Of a stretch of 64,000 bases of DNA, positions 18,335 to 27,400 are shown piece after piece. The DNA comes from Actinoplanes sichuanensis (GTDB taxonomy: Bacteria; Actinomycetota; Actinomycetes; Mycobacteriales; Micromonosporaceae), in contig NZ_AP028461.1 in the NCBI RefSeq assembly GCF_033097365.1, forward strand, positions 7,936,001 to 8,000,000, in the 5' to 3' direction. The translations under genes and the position numbers were made by a program. The notes under the pieces were generated by a model. The model was not told the DNA's origin, did no database searches, and worked only from the letters and a program-made list of their open reading frames with translations. How positions within the stretch are numbered: position 1 is the first letter of the stretch; each line of letters opens with the position of its first letter.

Positions 18335-18458
18335 GAGGGAGACTCTTCGCCGCAAGGCGGCACCCGGACATGGGGCCGCCGCCTCATCTCTCCCGGCGGC
18401 CCCTCCTTACGCACGGCTCGTGAGGTCCCCGGGACGCCGTAAGGTACCTGAGCCCCAC

Positions 18459-18464
18459 TACACT
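18459..18464 (+). promoter_or_regulatory. -10 element (TACACT) for a leaderless DUF4191 transcript
   Basis: TACACT ends 7 bases before the ATG at 18472 with no Shine-Dalgarno between, matching the other leaderless genes of this window. Confidence 0.4.
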
Positions 18465-18471
18465 TCCGGGC

Positions 18472-19164
18472 ATGGCAAAACCCCAGGAGAAGGTGTCGTT
18501 CGGCGAGCGCCTGAAGCAGATCGGCCAGGTGTTCGCGTTCACCGCGAAGCAGGACAAGTGGTTCGTCCCGCTGGTCATCGGCGCGGTGGCGATCCCGGTC
18601 GCGATCACCGTGACGATCGTGCTCCTGACGAGTGGTTGGCTGTGGATCCCGGTCGGCATCCTGTTCACGCTGCTGGCCGTGCTGATCGTGCTCAATCTGC
18701 GGTCCAACACCGCGATGATGAACGTGGCGGAGGGCCAGCCCGGCGCCGCCGCCTCGCTGATGGAGAACATGCGTGGCGACTGGCGGGTGCGCCCGGCCGC
18801 GAGCTCCACGACGCAGTTCGACATGGTGCACGTGGTGATCGGCAAGCCGGGTGTGATCCTGCTCGCCGAGGGCGACCCGCAGCGGGTCCGGAGCCTGCTC
18901 AGCCAGGAGAAGAAGCGGCTGGTCAAGGTGATCGGCAATGCCCCGATCTACGACTACGTGATCGGCTCCGAGGAGGGGCAGCTGTCGATCCGCAAGCTGC
19001 GCTCGACGATGCTGCGCCTGCCGAAGAACCTGACCGGCAAGGACGTCAACGCCCTGGACAAGCGGCTCGGCGCCCTGATGTCGCGCCCCCAGATGCCGAA
19101 GGGCGCGATCCCCAAGAACATGCGGCCGAGCAAGGGCGCGTTCCGGCAACAGCGCCCCCGCTGA
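18472..19164 (+). CDS. DUF4191 membrane protein (Rv2219 homologue)
   Basis: A 230-residue protein with a soluble basic N-terminus (FGERLKQIGQVFAFTAKQDK), two adjacent membrane helices (VPLVIGAVAIPVAITVTIVLL and WIPVGILFTLLAVLIVL) and a cytosolic C-terminal domain with QFDMVHVVIGKPGVILLAEGDP. This is the DUF4191 family that lies next to lipA in actinobacteria. Here a LuxR gene separates it from lipA and a type VII secretion locus separates it from the RDD gene and glnA. Function unknown; the basic tail (KNMRPSKGAFRQQRPR) could bind nucleic acid or lipid. Confidence 0.85.
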   Translation: MAKPQEKVSFGERLKQIGQVFAFTAKQDKWFVPLVIGAVAIPVAITVTIVLLTSGWLWIPVGILFTLLAVLIVLNLRSNTAMMNVAEGQPGAAASLMENMRGDWRVRPAASSTTQFDMVHVVIGKPGVILLAEGDPQRVRSLLSQEKKRLVKVIGNAPIYDYVIGSEEGQLSIRKLRSTMLRLPKNLTGKDVNALDKRLGALMSRPQMPKGAIPKNMRPSKGAFRQQRPR

Positions 19165-19213
19165 TCAAAACCCCGTTCATCGGGGAGTACGGGGTGAGCC
19201 GCCCCGAAAAGCA

Positions 19214-19250
19214 GCAGCCCGTCCCGAGTACCGGGGCGGGCTGCCGTTGT
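19214..19250 (+). terminator. Terminator after the DUF4191 gene
   Basis: A 13-bp stem (GCAGCCCGTCCCG at 19214-19226, CGGGGCGGGCTGC at 19232-19244, one wobble pair) is followed by CGTTGT. It lies 50 bp after the stop and isolates the gene from the downstream secretion locus. Confidence 0.7.
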
Positions 19251-19434
19251 CTCACCGAGGCGTGCATGTGTAGCCGTACCACCAAAAATGGCTGTACCTC
19301 CGGAGAGACCGCTTTTATCGACAAGGGTCTCCATGATCGGTCCGGGGCGATAGCCTCGGGTCTACGCCGCTGTCCGGCGGTCCACGCCGGACGGTGACGC
19401 CGACCTGCACCCTGGGCTGGAGGGAGTTCCGCTC

Positions 19435-21051
19435 GTGGTCAGCACCCTGGCGGTTCCGGGCACCTATCCGACCCTGCGCGATGCTCTCGAGGTGGCTCCC
19501 GACGGGGCCGTCGTCCTGCTGGCTCCGGGGACCTATCGGGAGCGGATCGACCTGGCCGGCCGGCGGTTGACCGTGCGGGCGTCGGGTGATCCCGGTTCGG
19601 CGGTGGTGGACGCGTCCGGTCTGGACGGTCCGGCGTTGGCCGTGGCGTCCGGCGAGGTCGAGGTGGACGGGCTGGCCCTGGTGTCGGACGACTATCCGGC
19701 GGTGGCGATCGGCGGCGGCCGGGTCCGGCTGCGGCGCTGCGAGTTGTCCGCGGGTTACGGCGCCGGTCTGCAGGTCGAGGGCGGCGCGACGGTGGACGCC
19801 GCGGAGGTGCGGGTGGTCGCCGGCCAGCACGGTTTCGTCTTCTCCGACGCCGGCGGCACGGTGGATTCGTGTGTGGTCGGCGGCGTCTCGGACGACGGGG
19901 TGATCGTGCGGCTCGGCGCGGACCCGGTGATCCGCGACACTCGGATCACCGACTGCGGCTACCGGGGTGTGTACGTCTACCAGTCGGGACGGCCGCTGAT
20001 CGAGCGCTGTGAGATCTCCGGCACCCGCGACGCGGGCATCGTGGCGGCCGGTGGGAGTTCGCTGCGGGTCGTCGAGACGTGGGTGCATCAGACTTCCGGG
20101 CGGCCGGCGATCGTGGTCGGTGCCGGTTGCACGGCGACCGTCGACGCGTGCCGGCTGGAGGAGACCGCGGACCCACCGGTGGAGGTCGACCCGCGGGCCC
20201 AGGTGACGATGACGGGCGCCCCGCAGGGCGACTCCGACGTGGAGCGGCTACTCGCCGAGCTCGATTCGATGATCGGGCTGGCCGGGGTGAAGGCCGAGGT
20301 CCGGTCACTGATCGACGAGATCCAGGTGAACGAGTGGCGGCGCGGCGCGGGCCTGTCGGTCGGCTCGGCCAGCCACCACCTGATCTTCACGGGCGCTCCG
20401 GGCACCGGGAAGACGACGGTGGCCCGCATCTACGGGCGGCTGTTGCGGGCGCTGGGGGTGCTGCCGGACGGGCAGTTCCGTGAGGTGTCCCGACGTGACC
20501 TGGTCGGACAGTACATCGGGCACACCGCGGAGAAGACCACGACCGTGTTCGAGGAGGCGATGGGCGGGGTGCTGTTCATCGACGAGGCGTACACGCTGGC
20601 CCGGGCCGGCGGGGCGACCGCCGACTTCGGTCAGGAGGCGATCGACACGCTGGTGAAGCTGATGGAGGACCACCGGGAGCGGGTCGCGTTGATCGTGGCC
20701 GGCTACACCCGGGAGATGTCCGATTTCCTGGACGCGAATTCGGGTCTGGCCTCCCGGTTCGCCAAGACCCTCGAATTCGAGAACTACGGACCGGACGAGC
20801 TGGTGATGATCGCCGATCGGATCGCCCGCAACGACGACTACGTGCTCGCCGACGGGCTGCCGGAGGCGCTGTGGGAGCACTTCGGACAGCTGGAACGGGA
20901 CCGCAACTTCGGCAACGCCCGGGAGGCGCGGCGGTTGCTGGAGGGCATGCGCAAGGCGCAGTCCGGGCGGCTGCGGGCGATGGGGCGGATGCCCAGCCGT
21001 GACGACCTTCGGACACTGATGCTCGCCGATCTGCGAGTGGCCACACGCTGA
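19435..21051 (+). CDS. eccA: EccA-like AAA ATPase with N-terminal beta-helix domain
   Basis: A 538-residue cytosolic protein. The C-terminal half (about 275-538) is a CbxX/CfqX-type AAA+ ATPase with Walker A GAPGTGKTT (about residue 320), Walker B VLFIDEAYTL and arginine-finger region NSGLASRFAKTLEF. This is the module of EccA, the type VII secretion ATPase thought to act on substrate complexes before export. The N-terminal half is unusual: repeated short strands (VEVDGLALVSDDYPAVAIGGGRVRLRRCELSAG) typical of a right-handed parallel beta-helix, instead of the TPR domain of mycobacterial EccA. The GTG start has GGAGGG upstream. It heads the eccA-eccE run. Confidence 0.85.
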   Translation: MVSTLAVPGTYPTLRDALEVAPDGAVVLLAPGTYRERIDLAGRRLTVRASGDPGSAVVDASGLDGPALAVASGEVEVDGLALVSDDYPAVAIGGGRVRLRRCELSAGYGAGLQVEGGATVDAAEVRVVAGQHGFVFSDAGGTVDSCVVGGVSDDGVIVRLGADPVIRDTRITDCGYRGVYVYQSGRPLIERCEISGTRDAGIVAAGGSSLRVVETWVHQTSGRPAIVVGAGCTATVDACRLEETADPPVEVDPRAQVTMTGAPQGDSDVERLLAELDSMIGLAGVKAEVRSLIDEIQVNEWRRGAGLSVGSASHHLIFTGAPGTGKTTVARIYGRLLRALGVLPDGQFREVSRRDLVGQYIGHTAEKTTTVFEEAMGGVLFIDEAYTLARAGGATADFGQEAIDTLVKLMEDHRERVALIVAGYTREMSDFLDANSGLASRFAKTLEFENYGPDELVMIADRIARNDDYVLADGLPEALWEHFGQLERDRNFGNAREARRLLEGMRKAQSGRLRAMGRMPSRDDLRTLMLADLRVATR

Positions 21052-21069
21052 ACCGACAGGGGGTGAGAC

Positions 21070-22269
21070 GTGCACCGTGGGGAAGGAACCACCTACCAGA
21101 CCGCGCCGGCGGTCCCGGTCCGCGCGGTACCTCGGCGCGGGCATCTCGGGTCGCTGAGCCTCGCGCAGATCCTGGTCGCCGAGGCGGTGCTGCTGGCGCT
21201 GGCGGCGTCGCTGGCCGCCACCCCGGTGGTGTTGCTGCTGGTCGGCGCGGGCTCGGCGGCCCTGCTGTTCGTCTTCTTCGCGCGTCGGCAGAACCGCTGG
21301 TGGCTGGAGCACCGGCAGGTGGCCCGCGACCATCGGCGCCGCCGCGCCGCCCGGATCGATCCCCGGTCGGGGCCGGTGCTGGCCGCGCTGCGCACGATCG
21401 CACCCGGTCTGGCCGTGCAGGACGTGGCGGCCGCCGACGGTACGGTCGGGGTGGCCCGGGACGAGGCCGGCTGGTTCAGCGTCGTCACGCTCGACCCGGC
21501 CGCCGCGCCGCTGCCCCTGGACACCCTGTTCGGCGTCCTCTCCGGCACCGGCCAGCCCGGCCTGGTGATGGAGCTGGTCACGCACACGGTGCCGGCGCCG
21601 AGCCCGGACGTGCCGGCCGCGTCGCCGTCGGGTGCCTCCTACCGGCAGCTGGCCGAGACGACGGGAGCCGGACCGGTCCCGTCGTACCGCGAGTCGTCGG
21701 TCAGCATCCGGGTCGACGCGCGGGCGCTGGCCGAGGCGCTGCTCGATCACACCGCCGACCCGGAGGCGGCCGCCGCACTCGTCGCCGGCCTGGCCCGCAA
21801 GGTGGTGACCAGCCTGCGCCGGCTCGGGGTGGTCGGGCAGCCGCTGGATGCGGACGGGCTGCTGGCGCTGCTGGCCCGCTCCTGTGACGTGGAGCCGTGG
21901 GCGCTCGCCGACGGGCCGGGGCCGGACGAGGCGTGGAACTTCTGGCGGTCGGCACGGCTGGTGCACCGGACGTACTGGCTGCGGACCTGGCCGGGTTCGG
22001 CGACCGAGATCGGGTCGCTGTTCGCGTGGGCGTCGACCGCCCCGGCCGCGCAGACCAGCGTGGCGCTGGTGCTCGGGGCCGCGGGCGCCGAGGACGTGCC
22101 GGTACGGGCGTTCATCAGGCTGGCCACCCGGCCCGACGCCGACCTGCGGGCGCTGGACCGGGTGCTGGTCGAGGGGGTCCGGCGGGTCGGCGGCGAGTTG
22201 CAGCCGCTCGACGGGGAGCAGGGGCCGGCGGCGTATGCGACGGCACCGACCGGGGGTGGCGCCGGATGA
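21070..22269 (+). CDS. eccE: Type VII secretion protein EccE
   Basis: A 399-residue protein with two closely spaced N-terminal membrane helices (LAQILVAEAVLLALAASLAA and PVVLLLVGAGSAALLFVFFA), followed by a basic cytosolic segment (RRQNRWWLEHRQVARDHRRRR) and a large soluble domain with the pattern DEAWNFWRSARLVHRTYWLRTWP. This layout and its place beside eccA, eccC, eccD, eccB and mycP identify EccE, a peripheral part of the ESX membrane complex. It starts at GTG 21070 after AGGGGG, 18 bp downstream of eccA, and its stop overlaps the next start (ATGA). Confidence 0.85.
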   Translation: MHRGEGTTYQTAPAVPVRAVPRRGHLGSLSLAQILVAEAVLLALAASLAATPVVLLLVGAGSAALLFVFFARRQNRWWLEHRQVARDHRRRRAARIDPRSGPVLAALRTIAPGLAVQDVAAADGTVGVARDEAGWFSVVTLDPAAAPLPLDTLFGVLSGTGQPGLVMELVTHTVPAPSPDVPAASPSGASYRQLAETTGAGPVPSYRESSVSIRVDARALAEALLDHTADPEAAAALVAGLARKVVTSLRRLGVVGQPLDADGLLALLARSCDVEPWALADGPGPDEAWNFWRSARLVHRTYWLRTWPGSATEIGSLFAWASTAPAAQTSVALVLGAAGAEDVPVRAFIRLATRPDADLRALDRVLVEGVRRVGGELQPLDGEQGPAAYATAPTGGGAG

Positions 22270-23198
22270 GCTACCCGATGCCGTACCCGGAGGAGCGCGC
22301 TGACCGGCCGCAACCGGCCCCGGCCCCGCAGCCGGTTCCGGCCCCGCCCGCGGTCGCCCGGGCCGCCGTGCCGGTCGCCCGGGTGCCGGTCGCGCCCGCG
22401 GTCACGTCCGCTCCGCTGGCCACCCCGACCCCGCTGACCCGTCCGCCGGACGAGCCGGGTGGCCCACCCACCGGGCCGGACGGGGAGCGGCCGCGCGACC
22501 GGACCGGGCCGTCCGGGCAGACGAGCCGGCTGCGGATCGGCTGGCACACCGTGCCGCGAGCCGGGCTGCGCCGGGTGACGGCGACCCCGCCCGCCCCGGC
22601 CGGGCTGCTGCTCGGGCGCGATCAGCAGCAGGTCCCGGTGCCGTTGCGGCTCTTCACCCCGGATCCGGTACGGGTGACCCTGGTCGGCGGGGTGTGGGCG
22701 GCCCAGCTGCTGATCTTCCGGGCGTTCTCGGTCGGGGTCCGGGTGGTCGTGGTGACGACCGAGCCACGTGCGTGGGCCGGTTTCGGCGAGCGGGCCACCG
22801 GGCAGCAGCACCGGCTCACCGTGGTCGCGGCGGAACCGGGCGGGCCGGTCGGCGGGACCGCGCAGACCCCGCTGCTGACCGTCTACGACCTGGGGGTGTC
22901 CGGTCCGATGACGAGCCCGCCGCTGGGTCCCTGGCACACGCAGCTGACCATCCTGCGACAGTTGGACCGGCCGGGTGTCGCGGCGGTGCAGGAGGCCGGC
23001 CTGGTGGTCCTGCAGCGGCTCGGCGGGGACGAGGCGGCGCTGGCCGCGGCGACCCTGCGACTGCGACCGCAGAGTGCGCAGCTGCTCCAGCAGATGAACG
23101 ACGACATGATGGCGCTGATCGGCGACGGCGACGACCGCTACCTGTTCCTGCATCAGACGGGTATCGAGCAGCAGTACATGGGACTACCTCGCCGCTAG
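22266..23198 (+). CDS. Type VII secretion-associated protein with Pro-rich N-terminus (310 aa)
   Basis: ATG 22266 overlaps the eccE stop, so it is translationally coupled to it. The first 100 residues are Pro/Ala-rich and disordered. The rest forms a folded domain (PVPLRLFTPDPVRVTLVGGVWAAQLLIFRAFSVGVRVVVVTTEP) that recalls the nucleotide-binding core of a FtsK/EccC-like domain without a Walker A, and ends LHQTGIEQQYMGLPRR. I do not recognise a named family. Position and coupling imply a structural or adaptor part of the ESX machine. It is followed by the convergent anti-sigma gene. Confidence 0.7.
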   Translation: MSYPMPYPEERADRPQPAPAPQPVPAPPAVARAAVPVARVPVAPAVTSAPLATPTPLTRPPDEPGGPPTGPDGERPRDRTGPSGQTSRLRIGWHTVPRAGLRRVTATPPAPAGLLLGRDQQQVPVPLRLFTPDPVRVTLVGGVWAAQLLIFRAFSVGVRVVVVTTEPRAWAGFGERATGQQHRLTVVAAEPGGPVGGTAQTPLLTVYDLGVSGPMTSPPLGPWHTQLTILRQLDRPGVAAVQEAGLVVLQRLGGDEAALAAATLRLRPQSAQLLQQMNDDMMALIGDGDDRYLFLHQTGIEQQYMGLPRR

Positions 23199-23234
23199 CC
23201 GGGGCCACTCCGGAGCGCGCTGCACAACGGCTGG

Positions 23235-23921
23235 TCAGCGGGTCAGCACCCGTTCGGCGAGCCATTCGAGGTCGTCCTCGGTCGGGCCGTAGACGACGCC
23301 CCGGGGCGTCATCGCCGGCTCGGACCGCAGCAGGTAGAGGGCGCCGCCCGAGATCCACTGGAGCTCACGGCGGGTGCCCGCGCCGGCCTCGGACTCGATG
23401 ACACGCACGGTCGTGCCGGCGGCGGTGAACTCCCACACGTTCAGCGGCGCGTCGGCGGTTTCGACGGCGGGCAACTCCGTCTCACCGGGAATCCGGTCGA
23501 GATGGGACTCGGCCGGACTCTGCCGCTCCGGACCGGGTGGGGTCGCCGTGTCGGTGATCACCGTCGTGAAGATCCCGGTGTCGGTCCGGGTCTCCGGTCC
23601 GAAGACGAACCGCCGCTCGCGGGCGAGTGCCGCCGCCGCGGATGCCGACGCCCTCGGGTCGGTGGCGGGCGGCGAGACCACCGGCGGTGACGGATCGGTC
23701 GAGGGCAGTGAGATCGCCGGCGGCACGACGGGCGGCTGCGTGCGGCCCGGCACCACCAGGAAGAGGATTCCGGCCACCGCGACCATCGCACCGGACATCG
23801 CCGCCAGCCGGATCCGGGCCCGCCGCCGCCTGGCCCGACGCAGCAGATCGGCGGCCGGTAGTGGGCCGATCCCGGCGGCCAGGTCGTTCATGACCGCGCG
23901 CAACTCGTCCTGGGTGGGCAT
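23235..23921 (-). CDS. Putative membrane-anchored anti-sigma or sigma-linked protein (228 aa)
   Basis: The start ATG overlaps the sigma-factor stop (TGATG), so the two are translated together. The N-terminal 40 residues are cytosolic (MPTQDELRAVMNDLAAGIGPLPAADLLRRARRRRARIR), then one membrane helix (LAAMSGAMVAVAGILFLVV), a Pro-rich linker and an extracytoplasmic domain. The topology and coupling match the membrane proteins that partner SigE-family ECF sigma factors in actinomycetes, where they act as anti-sigma factors or sensors. No zinc-binding anti-sigma HxxxCxxC motif is visible, so regulation would not be by the usual ZAS fold. Confidence 0.65.
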   Translation of the reverse strand: MPTQDELRAVMNDLAAGIGPLPAADLLRRARRRRARIRLAAMSGAMVAVAGILFLVVPGRTQPPVVPPAISLPSTDPSPPVVSPPATDPRASASAAAALARERRFVFGPETRTDTGIFTTVITDTATPPGPERQSPAESHLDRIPGETELPAVETADAPLNVWEFTAAGTTVRVIESEAGAGTRRELQWISGGALYLLRSEPAMTPRGVVYGPTEDDLEWLAERVLTR

Positions 23922-24433
23922 CAGGCGCTCCTCTCGACTTCGACTTCGCCCAGCGTGATCCGCATCTTGCCGAGCGCCCGATGGCACAGTGACTTGACCG
24001 TCCCCGTGCTGATCCCGAGCATGTCGGCGACCTCGGACTCCTTGCGGTCGTCGAGGTAGCGGAGCACGACGATGGCCCGTTCCCGTGGGGTGAGCCGGGC
24101 CAGCGCGGGGATCAGGGTGTTCCGGTCGTCGGCGCGGGCGGTGCCGTCACCGGCCGCGGTCTCCGGTAGGACGCCGACCGGCTGCTCCCGGCGCCGGTGG
24201 GCGAGCCGCCACCAGTCGGTGACCGCGTTGGTCACCGCAACGCACAGATAGCCGTACGGATCCTCGTGCTCGATGCGACGCCAGCGCGGGTAGGCGCGCA
24301 TCAGCACCGTCTGCACGATGTCGCGGGCCTGTTCCCGGCTACCGCACAGGAGTTCGGCGTGAGCGATCAGCCGGCCCGACCGCGCGGTCACGAACGCGGC
24401 GAAGGACTCGTCCGTGCTCATCATGTCGTCCAA
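23921..24433 (-). CDS. SigE-family ECF RNA polymerase sigma factor
   Basis: A 170-residue sigma factor with region 2 (FVTARSGRLIAHAELLCGSREQARDIVQTVLMRAYPRW, with the DIVQTVLMRAY core that binds the -10 element) and region 4 (LTPRERAIVVLRYLDDRKESEVADMLGISTGTVKSLCHRALGKMR, a helix-turn-helix for the -35 element). This fits the actinobacterial SigE-family ECF group. It lies inside the type VII secretion locus, 48 bp upstream in sequence from the eccC stop and on the same strand, so it may be expressed with eccC and control the locus. Direct targets cannot be told from the sequence. Confidence 0.85.
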   Translation of the reverse strand: MDDMMSTDESFAAFVTARSGRLIAHAELLCGSREQARDIVQTVLMRAYPRWRRIEHEDPYGYLCVAVTNAVTDWWRLAHRRREQPVGVLPETAAGDGTARADDRNTLIPALARLTPRERAIVVLRYLDDRKESEVADMLGISTGTVKSLCHRALGKMRITLGEVEVERSA

Positions 24434-24481
24434 GACGGGATGACCGGCGGGAAGGTTCGCACCCCTCCACTGTGATCCGGG

Positions 24482-27400
24482 TCACCGCGCGGGTGGGGAC
24501 CAGGCCAGCTGGACCAGCCGCGCCCCGTGCTTGCGGGTGACCATCCAGGCCCGACCCGGCGGCAGCGGCTGCGGCTTCAGGTTGCCGAAGAGCGGGCCCT
24601 CCTCCCGCTGGCCGGACATCATGATCCCGGGCGAGGCCAGCTCCCGGATCCGGCCGATCACCGGGTCGAACAGGGCCCGCCCGGCCCCGCCGATCCGCCT
24701 GGTGATCACCACGTGCAGGCCGATGTCGCGGGCCTGGGGCAGGAACTCCAGCAGTGGCGTCAACGGGTTCGGGGTGGCCGACGCGATCAGGTCGAAGTCG
24801 TCGACCAGCACGTACAGCTCGGGGCCCTTCCACCAACTGCGGTTGCTGAGCATCTCCGGGGTGACGTCCGGGCCGGGCAGCCGCTCCCGCATCGCCACCG
24901 CCACCTGGTTGATCAGATCGGCGGTGACCTGGTGCGAGGTGCCGTACCCGATGGTCTTCTCCGGTGGCACACAACCGAGCAGGCTGCGCCGCAGGTCGAC
25001 GAGGAGCAGCCGGGCCTCGGACGGGGTGTGCGCGGCCGCGATCGACCGGGCGAGACTGCGTAGGAACGAGCTCTTGCCGCTCTCCACGTCACCGAAGAGC
25101 AGCGCGTGCGGCTCGGCGTCGAAGTCCAGCGCGACCGGTTGCAGGTCGGCCTCGGCGATCCCGATCGGCACCAACGCGCCCCGGGCCGGGGGCAGCGCCT
25201 CGAACGGCAGCTCGGCCGGGAGCAGCCGGACCGCCGGGGCGGGCGCCGTCGTCCACTGTGCCGAGACGTCCCGGACCAGCTCGCCGACCGCCTCGGCGAG
25301 GTCGTCGACGCGCTGCTCCCGATCGACTCGGGGCAGCGCGGCCAGGAAGTGGAAGCCGTCCGGGGTGAGGCCGCGACCGGGCGCGTCCTCCGGCACGTTC
25401 ACCGCCTCCCGCCGGTTGATCACCGAGTCGGCCGCCTCACCGAGACGCAGCTCGATCCGGGTGCCGAAGACGTCCCGGATCTGCGGGCGCACGTCCATCC
25501 ACCGGTTCGTGGCGGCCAGCACGTGGATGCCGAACCCCAGACCACGGTTGGCCAGCTCGTGCACCGTCGTCTCGAGGTCCTCGAACTCGGTGCGCAGCGT
25601 CGACCAGCCGTCCACGATCAGGAACACGTCACCGAACGGGTCCTCGGCGAACCGGCCCTGCGTCCGGGCCCGCCGGTACGCCGCCGCGCCCTCCACGTTC
25701 TCGGTGGCGAACAACTCCTCCCGGGCCCGCATCAGCCCGTGCAGCTCGGCGATGGTGCGCCGCACCTTGTCCACATCTCGCCGGGTCGCCACCCCGCCGA
25801 CGTGCGGCAGGTCGGCCAGCGCACTGAGCGGACCGCCACCGAAGTCGAGGCCGTAGAACTGCGCCTCCCGCGGCGTGTGCGTCAGGGCCAGGCTGACGAC
25901 GAGCGTACGCAGCAGATTCGACTTACCCGACTGGGCCGCCCCGACGATCATCACATTGCCGGCCGCACCGGAGAGGTCCAGCCACATCGGGTCGCGTCGC
26001 TGGTCGTACGGCTTGTCGATGATCCCGCCGAGCGCGTGCAACGAGCCGTACCGGTCCTCGGCGTCGACGGTCAGACCCCGCTCCGGGACGGTGATCACCG
26101 GCGGCAGCATCTGCCCGAGCGTGGACGCCTTGTCCAGCGGCGGCAGCCAGACCTCGTGGGCCGGCGCGCCCTTGCCCTCCATCTGCCGGACCAGCACCTC
26201 GATCAGGGTGTCCCCGACGGCGTTCTCCTCCACCGGGGCCGGTTCCTCCTCCGGCGAGGAGAGCAGCGGGGCCACGTAGAAGGTGGAGAAGTCCCGGATC
26301 GGGTTTCCCCCTCGGCTGCCCGCGCCGGGCAGGTCACCGTTCTGCCGGACCGCCCCGGAGACGTACGCCGCCTTCAGTCGGATCAGCCCGTCGGTGCCGG
26401 TCCGCAGATAGCCGTGCCCGGGTGACCGGGGCAGCTCGTAGGCGTCCGGCACGCCGAGCACGGCCCGGCTCTCCATCGACGAGAACGTCCGCAGGCCGAT
26501 CCGGTACGACAGGTGCGACTCCAGCCCACGCAGCCGCCCCTCCTCGAGTTTCTGCGAGGCCAGCAGCAGATGGATGCCGAGTGACCGACCCACCCGTCCG
26601 ATCTGGACGAACATGTCGATGAAGTCCGGCCGGGCGCTGAGCAGCTCGGAGAACTCGTCGACGATGAACAGCAGACTGGGCAGCGGGGCCAGTGGCACCC
26701 CGGCCGACCGGGCCCGCTCGTAGTCCCGCTGGGACGCGTAGTTACCGGCTTTGCGCAGCAACTCCTGCCGTCTGGTCAGCTCACCCTGGATGGCGCCGAG
26801 CATCCGGTCCACCAGCGGCAGCTCGTCCTCCAGGTTGGTGATCATCGCGGCGGTGTGCGGCAGCCGGTCCAGTGAGGCGAACGTGGCGCCGCCCTTGAAG
26901 TCGACCAGCAGCAGGTTGAGGATCTCCGGACTGTGCGTCATGGCCAGCGCCAGCACCAGCGTGCGCAGCAGCTCCGACTTGCCCGAGCCGGTCGCGCCGA
27001 CGAGCAGCCCGTGTGGACCCATGCCGTCCTGCGCGGACTCCTTCAGGTCCAGTTCGACCGGGCGACCGTCGGCACCCACTCCGATCGGCACCCGCAGCCG
27101 GTCCCGGTTCGGCCTGCTCGCCCACAGCTCGTTCAGATCGATGCCGTACGGGTCGTCCTGCTCCAGCAACTCGGCCAGCCCGGTGTCCAGGGAGATGGCC
27201 GGCGCGTCCGCCTGCGAGGCCGCCGACAGCCGCAGCGGCGCCAACTCCCGGGCCAGCACCTCGGCCTCGGCCAGGCTCAGCACGTCGGACCGGCCGACCT
27301 CGGTCGGACCGTCCATGGTGGTGCCGGTGACCGTGCCGTCGGCGGCGATCTCCAGCACCACCGAGCTGTCGTCGAGCAGCCGGGGCGGCGGCACCGACAG

